Source: CAVSWN01 sp046728115
Lineage (GTDB): Bacteria; Acidobacteriota; Vicinamibacteria; Vicinamibacterales; CAVVIG01
Direction of reading: 5' to 3'
DNA: 14,661 bases
NCBI GenBank assembly: GCA_046728115.1
Contig: JBKPDW010000566.1
Span: 1-14,661 of the forward strand
Shown: in pieces, positions 7,533 to 14,060 of the stretch
Layout of the letters: the number at the start of each line of letters is the position of its first letter
Position numbering within the stretch: the stretch's first letter is position 1
Notes under the pieces: model-generated
Told to the model about the DNA's origin: nothing
Database searches by the model: none
Seen by the model: the letters and a program-made list of their open reading frames with translations, nothing else
Program-made: the position numbers and the translations under genes

Positions 7533-7618
7533 GCGAATTTCCTAGCGTATCTCATTTCTTCCCGCGATGCGAGTGTTGGTATGCAGGTTGCTTAGATTCA
7601 AACACAAGGTGTAGGGGT

Positions 7619-8302
7619 GTGAGTCGTAAGACACAGTCGGTTGAGCGATATAGCTTTACAACAGCGCACGCGGTTCAGTTGTTCGACACCCTAGAGTCTC
7701 GCGCGGCCGGCGTCGCTGACTTCCTGTCCGAAGGCTTGAAGGGAAACTGCAATCTGCTGGTCGTCGCGCGACCGGCTAACTGGAGAGCTATCGCCGAGCG
7801 TTTGGATGACGGAGGGCATTCGGTCGCCGATGCGGTTCACTCGGGTCAGCTGACGGTTTGCGACGCCTCGCAGACCCTTGCCCGATTCATGCGCCGAGGC
7901 GAATTAGTCGCCCATCTGTTCGCTGCCGTGGTCGGCGATCTGGTGGCATCGCTCTCTGCGCGATCCCATCGGGGTTTGGGGGTCTACGGCGAGATGGTGG
8001 ACATTCTGGCCGAGGAAGGGAACTTCGGGGCGGCCCTTTGTCTGGAGAGCCTGTGGAACGACCTCGCGGCGCGCGTCTCTTTCACGCTGCTCTGCGGATA
8101 CGCGTCTGCCCATTTCGCGAGCGCCGAAACCGCGCAGCTGCTTCGCGGCATCTGCGCTCAACACTCGCACGTGGCAGTCGCTCCTGAAGATGCCATGGCA
8201 CAATGGGTCCTCGATCGTCAGCCCACGAGCTCCTTTCTGGCGTCGGCGACGCGGTTGCGATCGATCTCGCCGTCACCGCAGAACCTGACAAACAGGCCGT
8301 AG
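7619..8302 (+). CDS. MEDS-domain sensory protein
   Basis: The 227-residue product starts at GTG 7619; upstream sequence in this frame is tRNA antisense, so the longer frame is not coding. The fold is the MEDS (methanogen/methylotroph DcmR sensory) domain, recognised by HAVQLFDTLE, the DFLSEGLKGNCNLLVVA strand, GQLTVCDASQTLARFM, and the conserved VYGEMVDILAEEGNFGAALCLESLWNDLA segment followed by FTLLCGY. MEDS proteins are RecA-like in fold and are thought to sense hydrocarbon derivatives or to modulate partner kinases and regulators; here the domain stands alone with no kinase or HTH part. The gene stands alone and converges on the kinase gene. A hairpin after the stop may serve both transcripts. 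Confidence 0.8.
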   Translation: MSRKTQSVERYSFTTAHAVQLFDTLESRAAGVADFLSEGLKGNCNLLVVARPANWRAIAERLDDGGHSVADAVHSGQLTVCDASQTLARFMRRGELVAHLFAAVVGDLVASLSARSHRGLGVYGEMVDILAEEGNFGAALCLESLWNDLAARVSFTLLCGYASAHFASAETAQLLRGICAQHSHVAVAPEDAMAQWVLDRQPTSSFLASATRLRSISPSPQNLTNRP

Positions 8303-8307
8303 AACGC

Positions 8308-8326
8308 GCGGGCGTTGCACGCCCGC
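8308..8326. terminator. Hairpin between convergent MEDS and kinase genes
   Basis: GCGGGCGT (8308-8315) and ACGCCCGC (8319-8326) form a perfect 8-bp stem with a TGC loop, 5 bases after the MEDS stop. No long T run follows on either strand, so termination may be weak or Rho-assisted. Confidence 0.45.
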
Positions 8327-8329
8327 AGG

Positions 8330-8441
8330 CCGTTTGGAAACCACTCGAGAAACACGCGTAACGGCTTCCGCATCGCGACCGCGCTCGTGAAGGCTCACGC
8401 GTCGGCGTAATAACGGTACGCGTCGATCGACGATGTGGTCA
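8330..8441 (-). pseudogene. Frameshifted remains of the kinase TPR region
   Basis: Directly after the kinase stop the minus strand reads VTTSSIDAYRYYADA in one frame (about 8398-8440) and then VSLHERGRDAEAV in another (about 8362-8398). Joined, they give the linker and first TPR helix pair that follow the TolB-like domain in full-length relatives. Two single-base-scale shifts within ~60 bases account for the loss. Recognisable sequence ends near 8340, where the intergenic hairpin and the MEDS gene begin. Confidence 0.65.
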
Positions 8442-10160
8442 CATCGCCAGATCCCGGTCGACGCCGGACACTGGGGATAATGGCGCCGCGGTCGCACCCG
8501 AACGTTCGACACTGTCGAATCTGGCGCTTATTCGGCGCGTGAGGTCGTCGACGCTGGCGAAGAGCTGAGATTCGTCGCGAGCCTCAACGCGCTCGGTGGC
8601 CATGATCCGACCGCTCGCCGCTTCCTGCAGGAGGGTGTTGATCCGAATCGCATTGCCCGCTTTCACGTAGCTGCCGCGTAGAACGATCTTCACGCCCGAC
8701 CGCCGGGCAACTCTCTGGACAGTGTCGAAGGATATAGTGCGGTCGTCAGCACAGCGCAGGTCGCTGAGTATCTGGTACAGGCGATCGGTACCGAGCACCT
8801 CGACGCCTCGCAACTGCGAAAGATCGGTGACGACCATGTCGGCAAGGCCTGTCCGCAGCCAGTCGAGTGACGCGTCGCCGGTGTTGTTCTCGAAATAGAG
8901 GACGGCGATCGACGGCTTTCCCACCGTGGTCGTCAGTCTCGTCGTGTCGGGTTGCAGCAGGAGCGCTGTCGCACCAAACATCAACACCGCGAAGAGAGCG
9001 GCGCCGGCCGACAGCGCCGCACTGATGGATTTCTGCCAGGCATGCGCCACGCGAGCGTCACGCATCTGTTCGGCGATTCCCCGAAGCTTCGCGACGATCT
9101 CGTCTGCGGTCGCCGGACGCTCGTCGGGTTTCTTGGCCATGCAGGTTCGGACCAGATGGTCCAGTTCTCGCGGCACGGCCAGTTGCGCGGCCATGAGCGG
9201 CTCGGGTTCGCGCCCGGTGATGCCGCTGATGATGCGCGCCTCGCTTGCACCGCCGAATGCACGGCGGCCACTCAGCATCTCATACAGCACCGCGCCGAAA
9301 GCCCAGATGTCCGTACGGGCATCAGCGTCCCGGCCGTCGAATTGTTCAGGCGCCATGTACGGCAGGGTCCCGAGAATCGTCCGCGATCCTGTCGGTGGTC
9401 CGCCTGCCGTCGACGAAGCCAGAATGCCGCTCGCGCCCGCCTGGTTCACGGGCCGATGCTTCGCCAGCCCGAAATCGACCAGCGTGGCGCCACTCTCGGT
9501 TACGATGATGTTGCCCGGCTTCAGGTCGCCATGCGCAACGCCGTGGCGGTGCGCATGCGCGAGCGCCTCGCCGATCTCGATTGCCCTCAGCAGCGCAACC
9601 TCGATCGACAACGGACCGTGGCGCAGCCGCTCGGCGAGCGTCTCGCCTTCGAGGTACTCGAGAACCAGATAATCGACCGCCGGGGTGTCGTCGCCTGGCC
9701 CCAGGTGTCCGACGTCGAACAGAGTGCAAATGTGAGGATGCGAGAGCTGCGAGATGGTCCGCGCTTCGCGTTCGAAGCGGCGGGCGAACTCCGGGTCGCC
9801 CGCGAGCTGAGGAGCGAGAATCTTGATGGCGACGCTGCGATCGAGCCGCACATCGCGGGCACGATACACCTCACCCATCCCGCCAACATCCAGGCGGGCC
9901 AGCAACTCGTACGAGCCAAACCGGCGTCCCACGAGCTGTTGCGAGCCAGCTTCGGTCAGTTCCTTCGCAGCGACGTGCAGCGCCGACTCGGCCAGAAACG
10001 TTCGCGCCTCGTGGTCGGCGTCGAGCAGCGATTTGACCTCGCGCCGGAGCGCCTCATCTCCCTGGCAGGTCTGCTCGAGAAACGGCGCGCGCCCGGCCGT
10101 GTTTCGCTCGAGAGCTGCATGATAGAGCCGCTCGATCCGCCGCCACCGTTCACTCGTCAT
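8439..10160 (-). CDS. Transmembrane Ser/Thr protein kinase with truncated sensor region
   Basis: The 573-residue product begins MTSERWRRIERLYHAALE, the usual N-terminal helix of acidobacterial/planctomycete PknB-type kinases. The kinase domain (about 83-355) has the G-loop DVGGMGEVY, the AIK lysine (K113), HGDLKPGN, DFG (229-231) and APE (270-272). It keeps all catalytic residues, but the HRD motif reads HGD and the first loop glycine is Asp. One transmembrane helix lies near 379-402. The periplasmic part starts IAVLYFENNTGD, the TolB/FlgO-like N-terminal domain, and reaches FDSVERSG. The usual TPR array is absent because the frame ends at DLAM; matching residues continue in shifted frames below 8440. 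The start overlaps the sigma-factor stop by 11 bases, so the two are coupled. It likely phosphorylates regulators in response to an unknown signal. Confidence 0.9.
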   Translation of the reverse strand: MTSERWRRIERLYHAALERNTAGRAPFLEQTCQGDEALRREVKSLLDADHEARTFLAESALHVAAKELTEAGSQQLVGRRFGSYELLARLDVGGMGEVYRARDVRLDRSVAIKILAPQLAGDPEFARRFEREARTISQLSHPHICTLFDVGHLGPGDDTPAVDYLVLEYLEGETLAERLRHGPLSIEVALLRAIEIGEALAHAHRHGVAHGDLKPGNIIVTESGATLVDFGLAKHRPVNQAGASGILASSTAGGPPTGSRTILGTLPYMAPEQFDGRDADARTDIWAFGAVLYEMLSGRRAFGGASEARIISGITGREPEPLMAAQLAVPRELDHLVRTCMAKKPDERPATADEIVAKLRGIAEQMRDARVAHAWQKSISAALSAGAALFAVLMFGATALLLQPDTTRLTTTVGKPSIAVLYFENNTGDASLDWLRTGLADMVVTDLSQLRGVEVLGTDRLYQILSDLRCADDRTISFDTVQRVARRSGVKIVLRGSYVKAGNAIRINTLLQEAASGRIMATERVEARDESQLFASVDDLTRRISARFDSVERSGATAAPLSPVSGVDRDLAM

Positions 10161-10743
10161 GACGGCGGCCCGCCTTGAGCTCGCGCATCAGCCACGCCTT
10201 CGCCAGCCGCCAGTCGCGCATCACCGTGTCGGGTGACACCCTCAACACGACGGCCGTTTCTCCGACGCTCAACCCGCCGAAGAATCGCAACTCGATCACC
10301 TGACTTTTTCGCGAGTCGATTCCTTCCAGGGTTGTCAATGCGTCATCGAGCGCAACCAGGTCTGAGCCGCGTTCGCAGGGCACATCCGCCGCTACATCGA
10401 GCGACATCCTCCGAGCGGCGCCACCGCGCTTGAGATAGCTCCGCGCCCGGGCATGATCGACCAGGACTCGCCGCATCAGACGAGCGGCCATCGCGAAGAA
10501 ATGCGCCCGATCCTGCCATTGCACCCGACGGACGTCGACCAGCCGCAGGTACGCCTCGTTGATGAGCGCAGTGGTCTGCAGCGTGTGGTCCGGCCGCTCT
10601 CGCCTCATTTGACGTCTCGCGAGGCGGCGAAGTTGATCATGCACGAGCGGCACGAGCTGCTCCAAAGCGGCCTCGTGCCCTTCCTTCCATGCGAGCAGCA
10701 AACGAGTGATTTGTCGACTCGACCGCGGAGTGCCGGCATTCAA
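10150..10743 (-). CDS. ECF-type RNA polymerase sigma factor
   Basis: Region 2 is seen in LVPLVHDQLRRLARRQMRRE, HTLQTTALINEAYLRLVD and DRAHFFAMAARLMRRVLVDHARAR. Region 4 is seen in VIELRFFGGLSVGETAVVLR and VSPDTVMRDWRLAKAWL, with a helix-turn-helix for -35 recognition. This is the acidobacterial/planctomycete ECF subgroup (TIGR02999-like). It redirects RNA polymerase and, by known context, is probably controlled by the partner kinase. The TTG at 10743 gives 197 residues, close to the family norm. The frame stays open to ATG 10854 (234 residues), but that extension is Pro/Arg-rich and would overlap the divergent HELQH gene, so I take the shorter form with modest confidence. Its stop overlaps the kinase start by 11 bases. 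Confidence 0.85.
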   Translation of the reverse strand: MNAGTPRSSRQITRLLLAWKEGHEAALEQLVPLVHDQLRRLARRQMRRERPDHTLQTTALINEAYLRLVDVRRVQWQDRAHFFAMAARLMRRVLVDHARARSYLKRGGAARRMSLDVAADVPCERGSDLVALDDALTTLEGIDSRKSQVIELRFFGGLSVGETAVVLRVSPDTVMRDWRLAKAWLMRELKAGRRHDE

Positions 10744-10810
10744 GTTTTCGATGCTCGTTCTCGCCTCTTCAGACGTGAGCCGCTGGACGGCGGTTCGAAG
10801 AGGTGGAACG

Positions 10811-11353
10811 ATGGGCTGGATCGGCCGGTGCCTGCTCACGGGCCTGGTTTGCATCCCGGTCGGCGAGCGCTGTCAGCCCCAGACAGACGATGTTGCCCGC
10901 CTTCGACCAGCGACCGGATTCGAAGCAGGCGTGATCAAGGACGGTCTGTGCGGCTCATTGACATTTCGCACGCTCGTGTCTGCCCTCCAGAATTCCGATC
11001 TGATCGTGTACATCGCCACGAGGCAGCTGCGTGACCGGCACGTCACCGGAAGCCTCGAGTTTCTCGGCTCCACGGCGACGCATCGCATCCTGCGCGTCGT
11101 GTCTGGCTTCCCTCTCGACCGAGTCTCCAGAGTTGCCGTACTTGGACACGAACTGCAGCACGCGCTCGAGGTTGCAAGCGCGCCACAAATCCGGAGTGCA
11201 CGTGCGTTTGCTGAGTACTTCCGCTCGCACGGTCTGCCGGGAGCGGTCGACTCGGTGTATGACACCGACGCGGCCCGCCAAACCGAAATCCGCATCAGGC
11301 ACGAGATGGCCAGTCGACGCACGGCCTGCGGCACTCGCCCCGAGCGCAGTTAG
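10811..11353 (+). CDS. HELQH-motif protein, possible exported zinc peptidase-like
   Basis: The 180-residue product starts at ATG 10811 with GAGGTGG just upstream. The N-terminal MGWIGRCLLTGLVCIPVG is hydrophobic enough for a weak signal peptide. LVSALQNSDLIVYI is followed by SRVAVLGHELQHALEVA, where HELQH (113-117) matches the HExxH zinc motif with a preceding hydrophobic strand. I recall acidobacterial hypothetical proteins of the same plan, often close to kinase or permease genes; no function is established that I know. The short C-terminal part offers no obvious third zinc ligand, although E120 is close. It is divergent from the sigma factor gene and overlaps its possible longer start. Proteolysis is not shown by sequence alone. 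Confidence 0.7.
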   Translation: MGWIGRCLLTGLVCIPVGERCQPQTDDVARLRPATGFEAGVIKDGLCGSLTFRTLVSALQNSDLIVYIATRQLRDRHVTGSLEFLGSTATHRILRVVSGFPLDRVSRVAVLGHELQHALEVASAPQIRSARAFAEYFRSHGLPGAVDSVYDTDAARQTEIRIRHEMASRRTACGTRPERS

Positions 11354-11471
11354 ACGCACTAAGAACCGTTGATTAATACGGCGGACCGGTTGAATGGTTA
11401 ACTGCCGGGTAGGACTCCGCGTGGCTTGCCAGGCCGAAGTTGACGCTGCCGATGTACGCGTGTGTGAAGAA

Positions 11472-11548
11472 TGGCGCGCCCGGAGGGACTTGAACCCCCG
11501 GCCTACAGGTTCGAAGCCTGCCGCTCTATCCAGCTGAGCTACGGGCGC
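11472..11548 (-). tRNA. tRNA-Arg (anticodon TCG)
   Basis: A 77-base cloverleaf on the minus strand with encoded CCA. Acceptor GCGCCCG/CGGGCGC, D stem GCTC/GAGC, anticodon stem GCAGG/CCTGT with one G-U pair, loop CTTCGAA (anticodon TCG, reads CGA), T stem GGGGG/CCCTC with TTCAAGT. Its first 26 bases are identical to those of tRNA-Arg(CCG) at 7456-7532, so the two are paralogues. Confidence 0.97.
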
Positions 11549-11643
11549 TTCTTCCGATTCGACCGCTGAACAACGAGCATTCAATTTACTACAAGAACGA
11601 TCGAGATTGAGCACGTCACGAACTGCCGAACCCTCTCGACAGG

Positions 11644-12513
11644 ATGCCTGTCATTCACGATGATGAACGAGTCGCTCGATGCGTGGGCCCTGCGCCTGAG
11701 GAATTTGCTCGATTGTCTGTAACCGGCAACTCCCCGCCAGCCGAGAACCAGGACGTTCACATCTGGTACTGCTTGACCGAATCGCTTGCCGCCGATGCGA
11801 TCGAAGCCGCGATCTCCGTCCTGTCCGACGAGGAACGCGATCGATCCAAACGATTCGTGTTCCCGGCCGATCGGCGCGACTTCATCGTTGCCCATGCGCT
11901 GACGCGGCGAGCTCTGGCCGCGCACGGCGGCCTTGCCGCGGGCGCCTGGGAGTTTGAAGTCAACGAACACGGCAAACCGCATGTCGCGCGCGCGGTTGCG
12001 GAGTGGATTCCAATCAGCTTCAACCTGTCCCACACACGAGGACTGGTCGGCTGTGCCGTGACCGCCGACGCCGACATCGGGTTCGACGTGGAATCGATCG
12101 CGGCAGCGCGAAAGGCCGACTCGTTCGCACGGCGGTACTTCGCTCCGAACGAGGTCGAATTCCTCGATCGATGTTCGACGACCGAGCGGTCCGAACACCT
12201 GATCAATTTGTGGACGTTGAAAGAGGCTTACATCAAGGCCGTTGGTCAAGGACTGTCGCACCCGCTCCACACGTTCTCGTTCGCGTTTCGAGACGATGAC
12301 GAATTGCAGTTCGAGGCGCCTTCCGAATCGAACGATCTCATGTGCCACTTCGCACTCTTCGCCCCGGCTGACCAATACCGGATGGCTGTGGCCGTGCGTG
12401 GCTCATCGAGCAAAACACTGACGCTTCACACATGCCTGGACGAAGGACGGCCGGCGGCACCGCGACTCCTCCGACGGACGTCACGTTGCGTGTCGCCTTT
12501 TCGCCGGACCTGA
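11644..12513 (+). CDS. 4'-phosphopantetheinyl transferase (Sfp type)
   Basis: The 289-residue product transfers phosphopantetheine from CoA to a Ser on acyl or peptidyl carrier proteins. It keeps the family motifs: SFNLSHT (125-131), IGFDVE with the Mg-binding Asp and Glu (145-150), and WTLKEAYIKAVGQGL (190-204) with the catalytic Glu and Lys. The N-terminal VHIWYC and LSDEERDRSKRFVF segments also fit. The length is on the long side for an Sfp enzyme. The last ~25 residues (after LTLHTCLDEG) are Arg/Pro-rich and look like extra sequence. ATG 11644 has AGG directly before it; TTG 11713 with a GAGG at a better distance is an alternative start. No PKS, NRPS or fatty-acid gene is nearby, so its partner is elsewhere. 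Confidence 0.9.
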   Translation: MPVIHDDERVARCVGPAPEEFARLSVTGNSPPAENQDVHIWYCLTESLAADAIEAAISVLSDEERDRSKRFVFPADRRDFIVAHALTRRALAAHGGLAAGAWEFEVNEHGKPHVARAVAEWIPISFNLSHTRGLVGCAVTADADIGFDVESIAAARKADSFARRYFAPNEVEFLDRCSTTERSEHLINLWTLKEAYIKAVGQGLSHPLHTFSFAFRDDDELQFEAPSESNDLMCHFALFAPADQYRMAVAVRGSSSKTLTLHTCLDEGRPAAPRLLRRTSRCVSPFRRT

Positions 12514-12568
12514 AGTATCTCTTTCGCTCGCCAAGTTCCGCGATACGACGACCTCTCCGCGCGTCCCG

Positions 12569-12593
12569 ATCGTGATCCGGTATCGGTCACGAT
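12569..12593. terminator. Hairpin after the phosphopantetheinyl transferase gene
   Basis: ATCGTGA (12569-12575) pairs perfectly with TCACGAT (12587-12593), with a one-base bulge and CCG/CGG extending the stem to a GTAT loop. A T-run occurs only about 18 bases later (TTTTT near 12612), so it is not a textbook terminator. It lies 55 bases after the stop. The rest of 12514-12735 holds nothing I recognise. Confidence 0.35.
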
Positions 12594-12717
12594 AGCTTCT
12601 TCACCAGCGGAATTTTTCATCGTTAGGGTTCGCGCGTGGCGCGTGACCTGGTGCGGCGACGCTCTCTCTAGCGCGGCGAGCGCGACATCGGACCGCTGCG
12701 TCGTGGCACGACGAACG

Positions 12718-12745
12718 TTCGGATGGCGGGGGCGCGTGTTAGAAT
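12718..12745 (+). promoter_or_regulatory. Promoter of tRNA-Lys
   Basis: TAGAAT (12740-12745, 5/6 match to the -10) stands 12 bases before the tRNA. TTCGGA (12718-12723), 16 bases upstream of the -10, is a weak -35. Position and -10 quality fit a stable-RNA promoter. Confidence 0.55.
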
Positions 12746-12757
12746 CGGAATTTCCCT

Positions 12758-12833
12758 GGGCCGGTAGCTCAATTGGCAGAGCAGCAGACTCTTAATCTGC
12801 GGGTTGGGGGTTCGATTCCCCCCCGGCTCACCA
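12758..12833 (+). tRNA. tRNA-Lys (anticodon CTT)
   Basis: A 76-base cloverleaf with encoded CCA. Acceptor GGGCCGG/CCGGCTC with one G-U pair, D stem GCTC/GAGC, anticodon stem GCAGA/TCTGC, loop CTCTTAA (anticodon CTT), T stem GGGGG/CCCCC with TTCGATT. Its 3' end abuts the serine recombinase tail on the opposite strand, which suggests it served as an integration site. Confidence 0.97.
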
Positions 12834-13290
12834 TCTTTTCATCAGCGCTCTCAGACGGCGCCAAGTAGTTGAAAAGTGGTGCCGTTGCGGCGGTTCGATT
12901 AAATCGATTTCCGTCGAACGCGATTCCTTCAGGAAAGAACAGCTGCTGCAGCCGCTGCTTGTAGTCGAGCGAGGCCTGCACCCAGAGGTCTGAGGCGCGC
13001 GGCAGAATGCGTTCTGCGAACGCCAGGATGCCCTCTACGTCGAGTTCATCGACGGCGTCGGCGTGATGGTCGATCTTGGCGAGCGTCAGCTCCTCGCGCA
13101 GCTTGTCGCGTTGCCGCGTGTAGCTGGCGAGGTCGATCGACTCGGAGTACAAGAACGCTTCGTCGAGCCGGTCGAGCTTCTGCTGGATCACCTTGACCCG
13201 CCGTTCCTGTTCCGTCGTCCGCTCGTTCGCGTCCGCACGCCGTTGCTCCCACACGTGAAGGATGCGATAGCGAGTGTCCGGTCCGTAGCA
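12769..13290 (-). pseudogene. Serine recombinase, C-terminal remnant running into tRNA-Lys
   Basis: The minus-strand frame reads QQKLDRLDEAFLYSESIDLA, then YTRQRDKLREELTLAKI, a coiled-coil, and finally LFFPEGIAFDGNRFNRTATA-type sequence ending APLFNYLAPSES. This is the C-terminal tail of large serine recombinases. The catalytic resolvase domain and the recombinase/zinc-ribbon domains are missing. After residue ~140 the frame continues as SRGGIEPPTRRLRV, which is the antisense of tRNA-Lys and not authentic protein; the true stop has been lost or replaced at the tRNA junction. Upstream, the frame breaks off near 13270-13290, where a different gene's start is fused. The recombinase cannot be active. 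Confidence 0.8.
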
Positions 13291-13439
13291 AGCTGCGTGG
13301 CGATGAGCTCGACGGCCCCATCCTTCACGCGCTCGGGATATTCGACGCGCGATAGCTCCCCTGCCCAGCCCCGGTCTTCATAGACACTCAAGAACAACTC
13401 GAGCAGCTTGTCTTCGCCCCTAGGCCTGATGGTCGGCAC
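13270..13439 (-). pseudogene. N-terminal fragment of an unrecognised protein fused to recombinase DNA
   Basis: GTG 13439-13437 opens a frame reading PTIRPRGEDKLLELFLSVYE, DRGWAGELSRVEYPERVKDG and AVELIATQLATDRTLAI. This is well-formed protein sequence of a family I cannot name. After about 57 residues it changes into low-quality sequence (ASFTCGSNGVRTRTS) that is the wrong frame of the recombinase tail, and stops at 13188. A recombination junction near 13270 therefore removed the rest of this gene. The next bases upstream of its start (from 13440) belong to an IS3 remnant on the other strand. Confidence 0.5.
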
Positions 13440-13790
13440 GTCCAGAGACTCCGCTTCGAAATCTCATCGGTCCACGCGATGTCAGTATCCGAGTCGATGT
13501 CGCAACCCTTCGTCGACTGGTGCACGGAACACGGCGTGGCCATTCACTACATTCAGCCGGGGAAGCCGGATCAGAACGCGTACATCGAGCGCTTCAATCG
13601 CAGCTATCGGACTGAGGTCCTGAACGCGCATCTCTTCGAATCGATCGCGGAGTTACGGGCGCTCACGGACACCTGGTTGCGAATCTACAACAGCGAGCGG
13701 CCTCATGACAGCCTCGGCCGGGTGCCGCCGCTCACGTTTCTGCCGAGGCCTTCATCAGCCGGAAAGTCTCTCTTCGCAGTGTCTACTTGA
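13440..13790 (+). pseudogene. IS3-family transposase, C-terminal remnant
   Basis: The frame from 13479 carries FVDWCTEHGVAIHYIQPGKP, DQNAYIERFNRSYRTEVLNA and RPHDSLGRVPPLTFLPR, the end of the rve/DDE domain of IS3-family OrfB, including the catalytic Glu in YIERFN. Just upstream, another frame reads LRNLIGPRDVSIRVD, which should continue into NGPEF with the second catalytic Asp. Instead it jumps straight to SQPFVDWC with a change of frame, so about six codons around DNGPEF are deleted. The N-terminal half, OrfA and the left terminal repeat are missing. Confidence 0.85.
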
Positions 13791-13837
13791 CGGGAAAGCT
13801 TACGCAGCGGCTTTGAGATCGATTGGTCACGAGAAAA

Positions 13838-13993
13838 CTATGTCGTGGTTATGGGAACGAGGAGTTCGTCTGGATAGATGACCGCGTCAGGCCGCGCGAT
13901 CGCGGCGTAGAGCGTTCGAAGTAGATAGGCGTGAGGATCGATGCCCGCGAGCTTGGCGCTTTCGCAGAGCGTATAGAAGAGCGCGGCGACCTG
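13838..13993 (-). pseudogene. IS66-family transposase, C-terminal remnant
   Basis: On the minus strand, VAALFYTLCESAKLAGIDPH, then AYLLRTLYAAIARPD and AVIYPDELLVPITTT with a TAG at 13840-13838, match the C-terminal domain of IS66-family transposases (TnpC), which typically reads A.L..L.ESAK..G.DP..YL. About 50 codons remain; the catalytic part is gone. It is tail-to-tail with the IS3 remnant, so two unrelated elements have decayed in the same spot. Confidence 0.7.
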
Positions 13994-14060
13994 ATTTCAT
14001 CTTATGGCTCATCACTCCGGAGTGGTAATATTCTTTCGCGCTCGTCGCTGAGGAAACTTC

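Noticed and set aside
7442..7618. Longer N-terminus for the MEDS gene and a plus-strand peptide reading ARQDSNLWPTAPEAV
   Set aside because: Both are translated antisense of tRNA-Arg(CCG), a common false peptide; the true start is GTG 7619.
8218..8373. Minus-strand 51-codon ORF containing FCGDGEIDRNRV, EF-hand-like
   Set aside because: It lies antisense to the end of the MEDS gene, has no ribosome binding site that I see, and the D-x-D-G resemblance is short; treated as chance.
12569..12593. Crp-type operator (TGTGA-N6-TCACA)
   Set aside because: The arms match in part, but the spacing is 11 bases instead of 6; a hairpin is the simpler reading.
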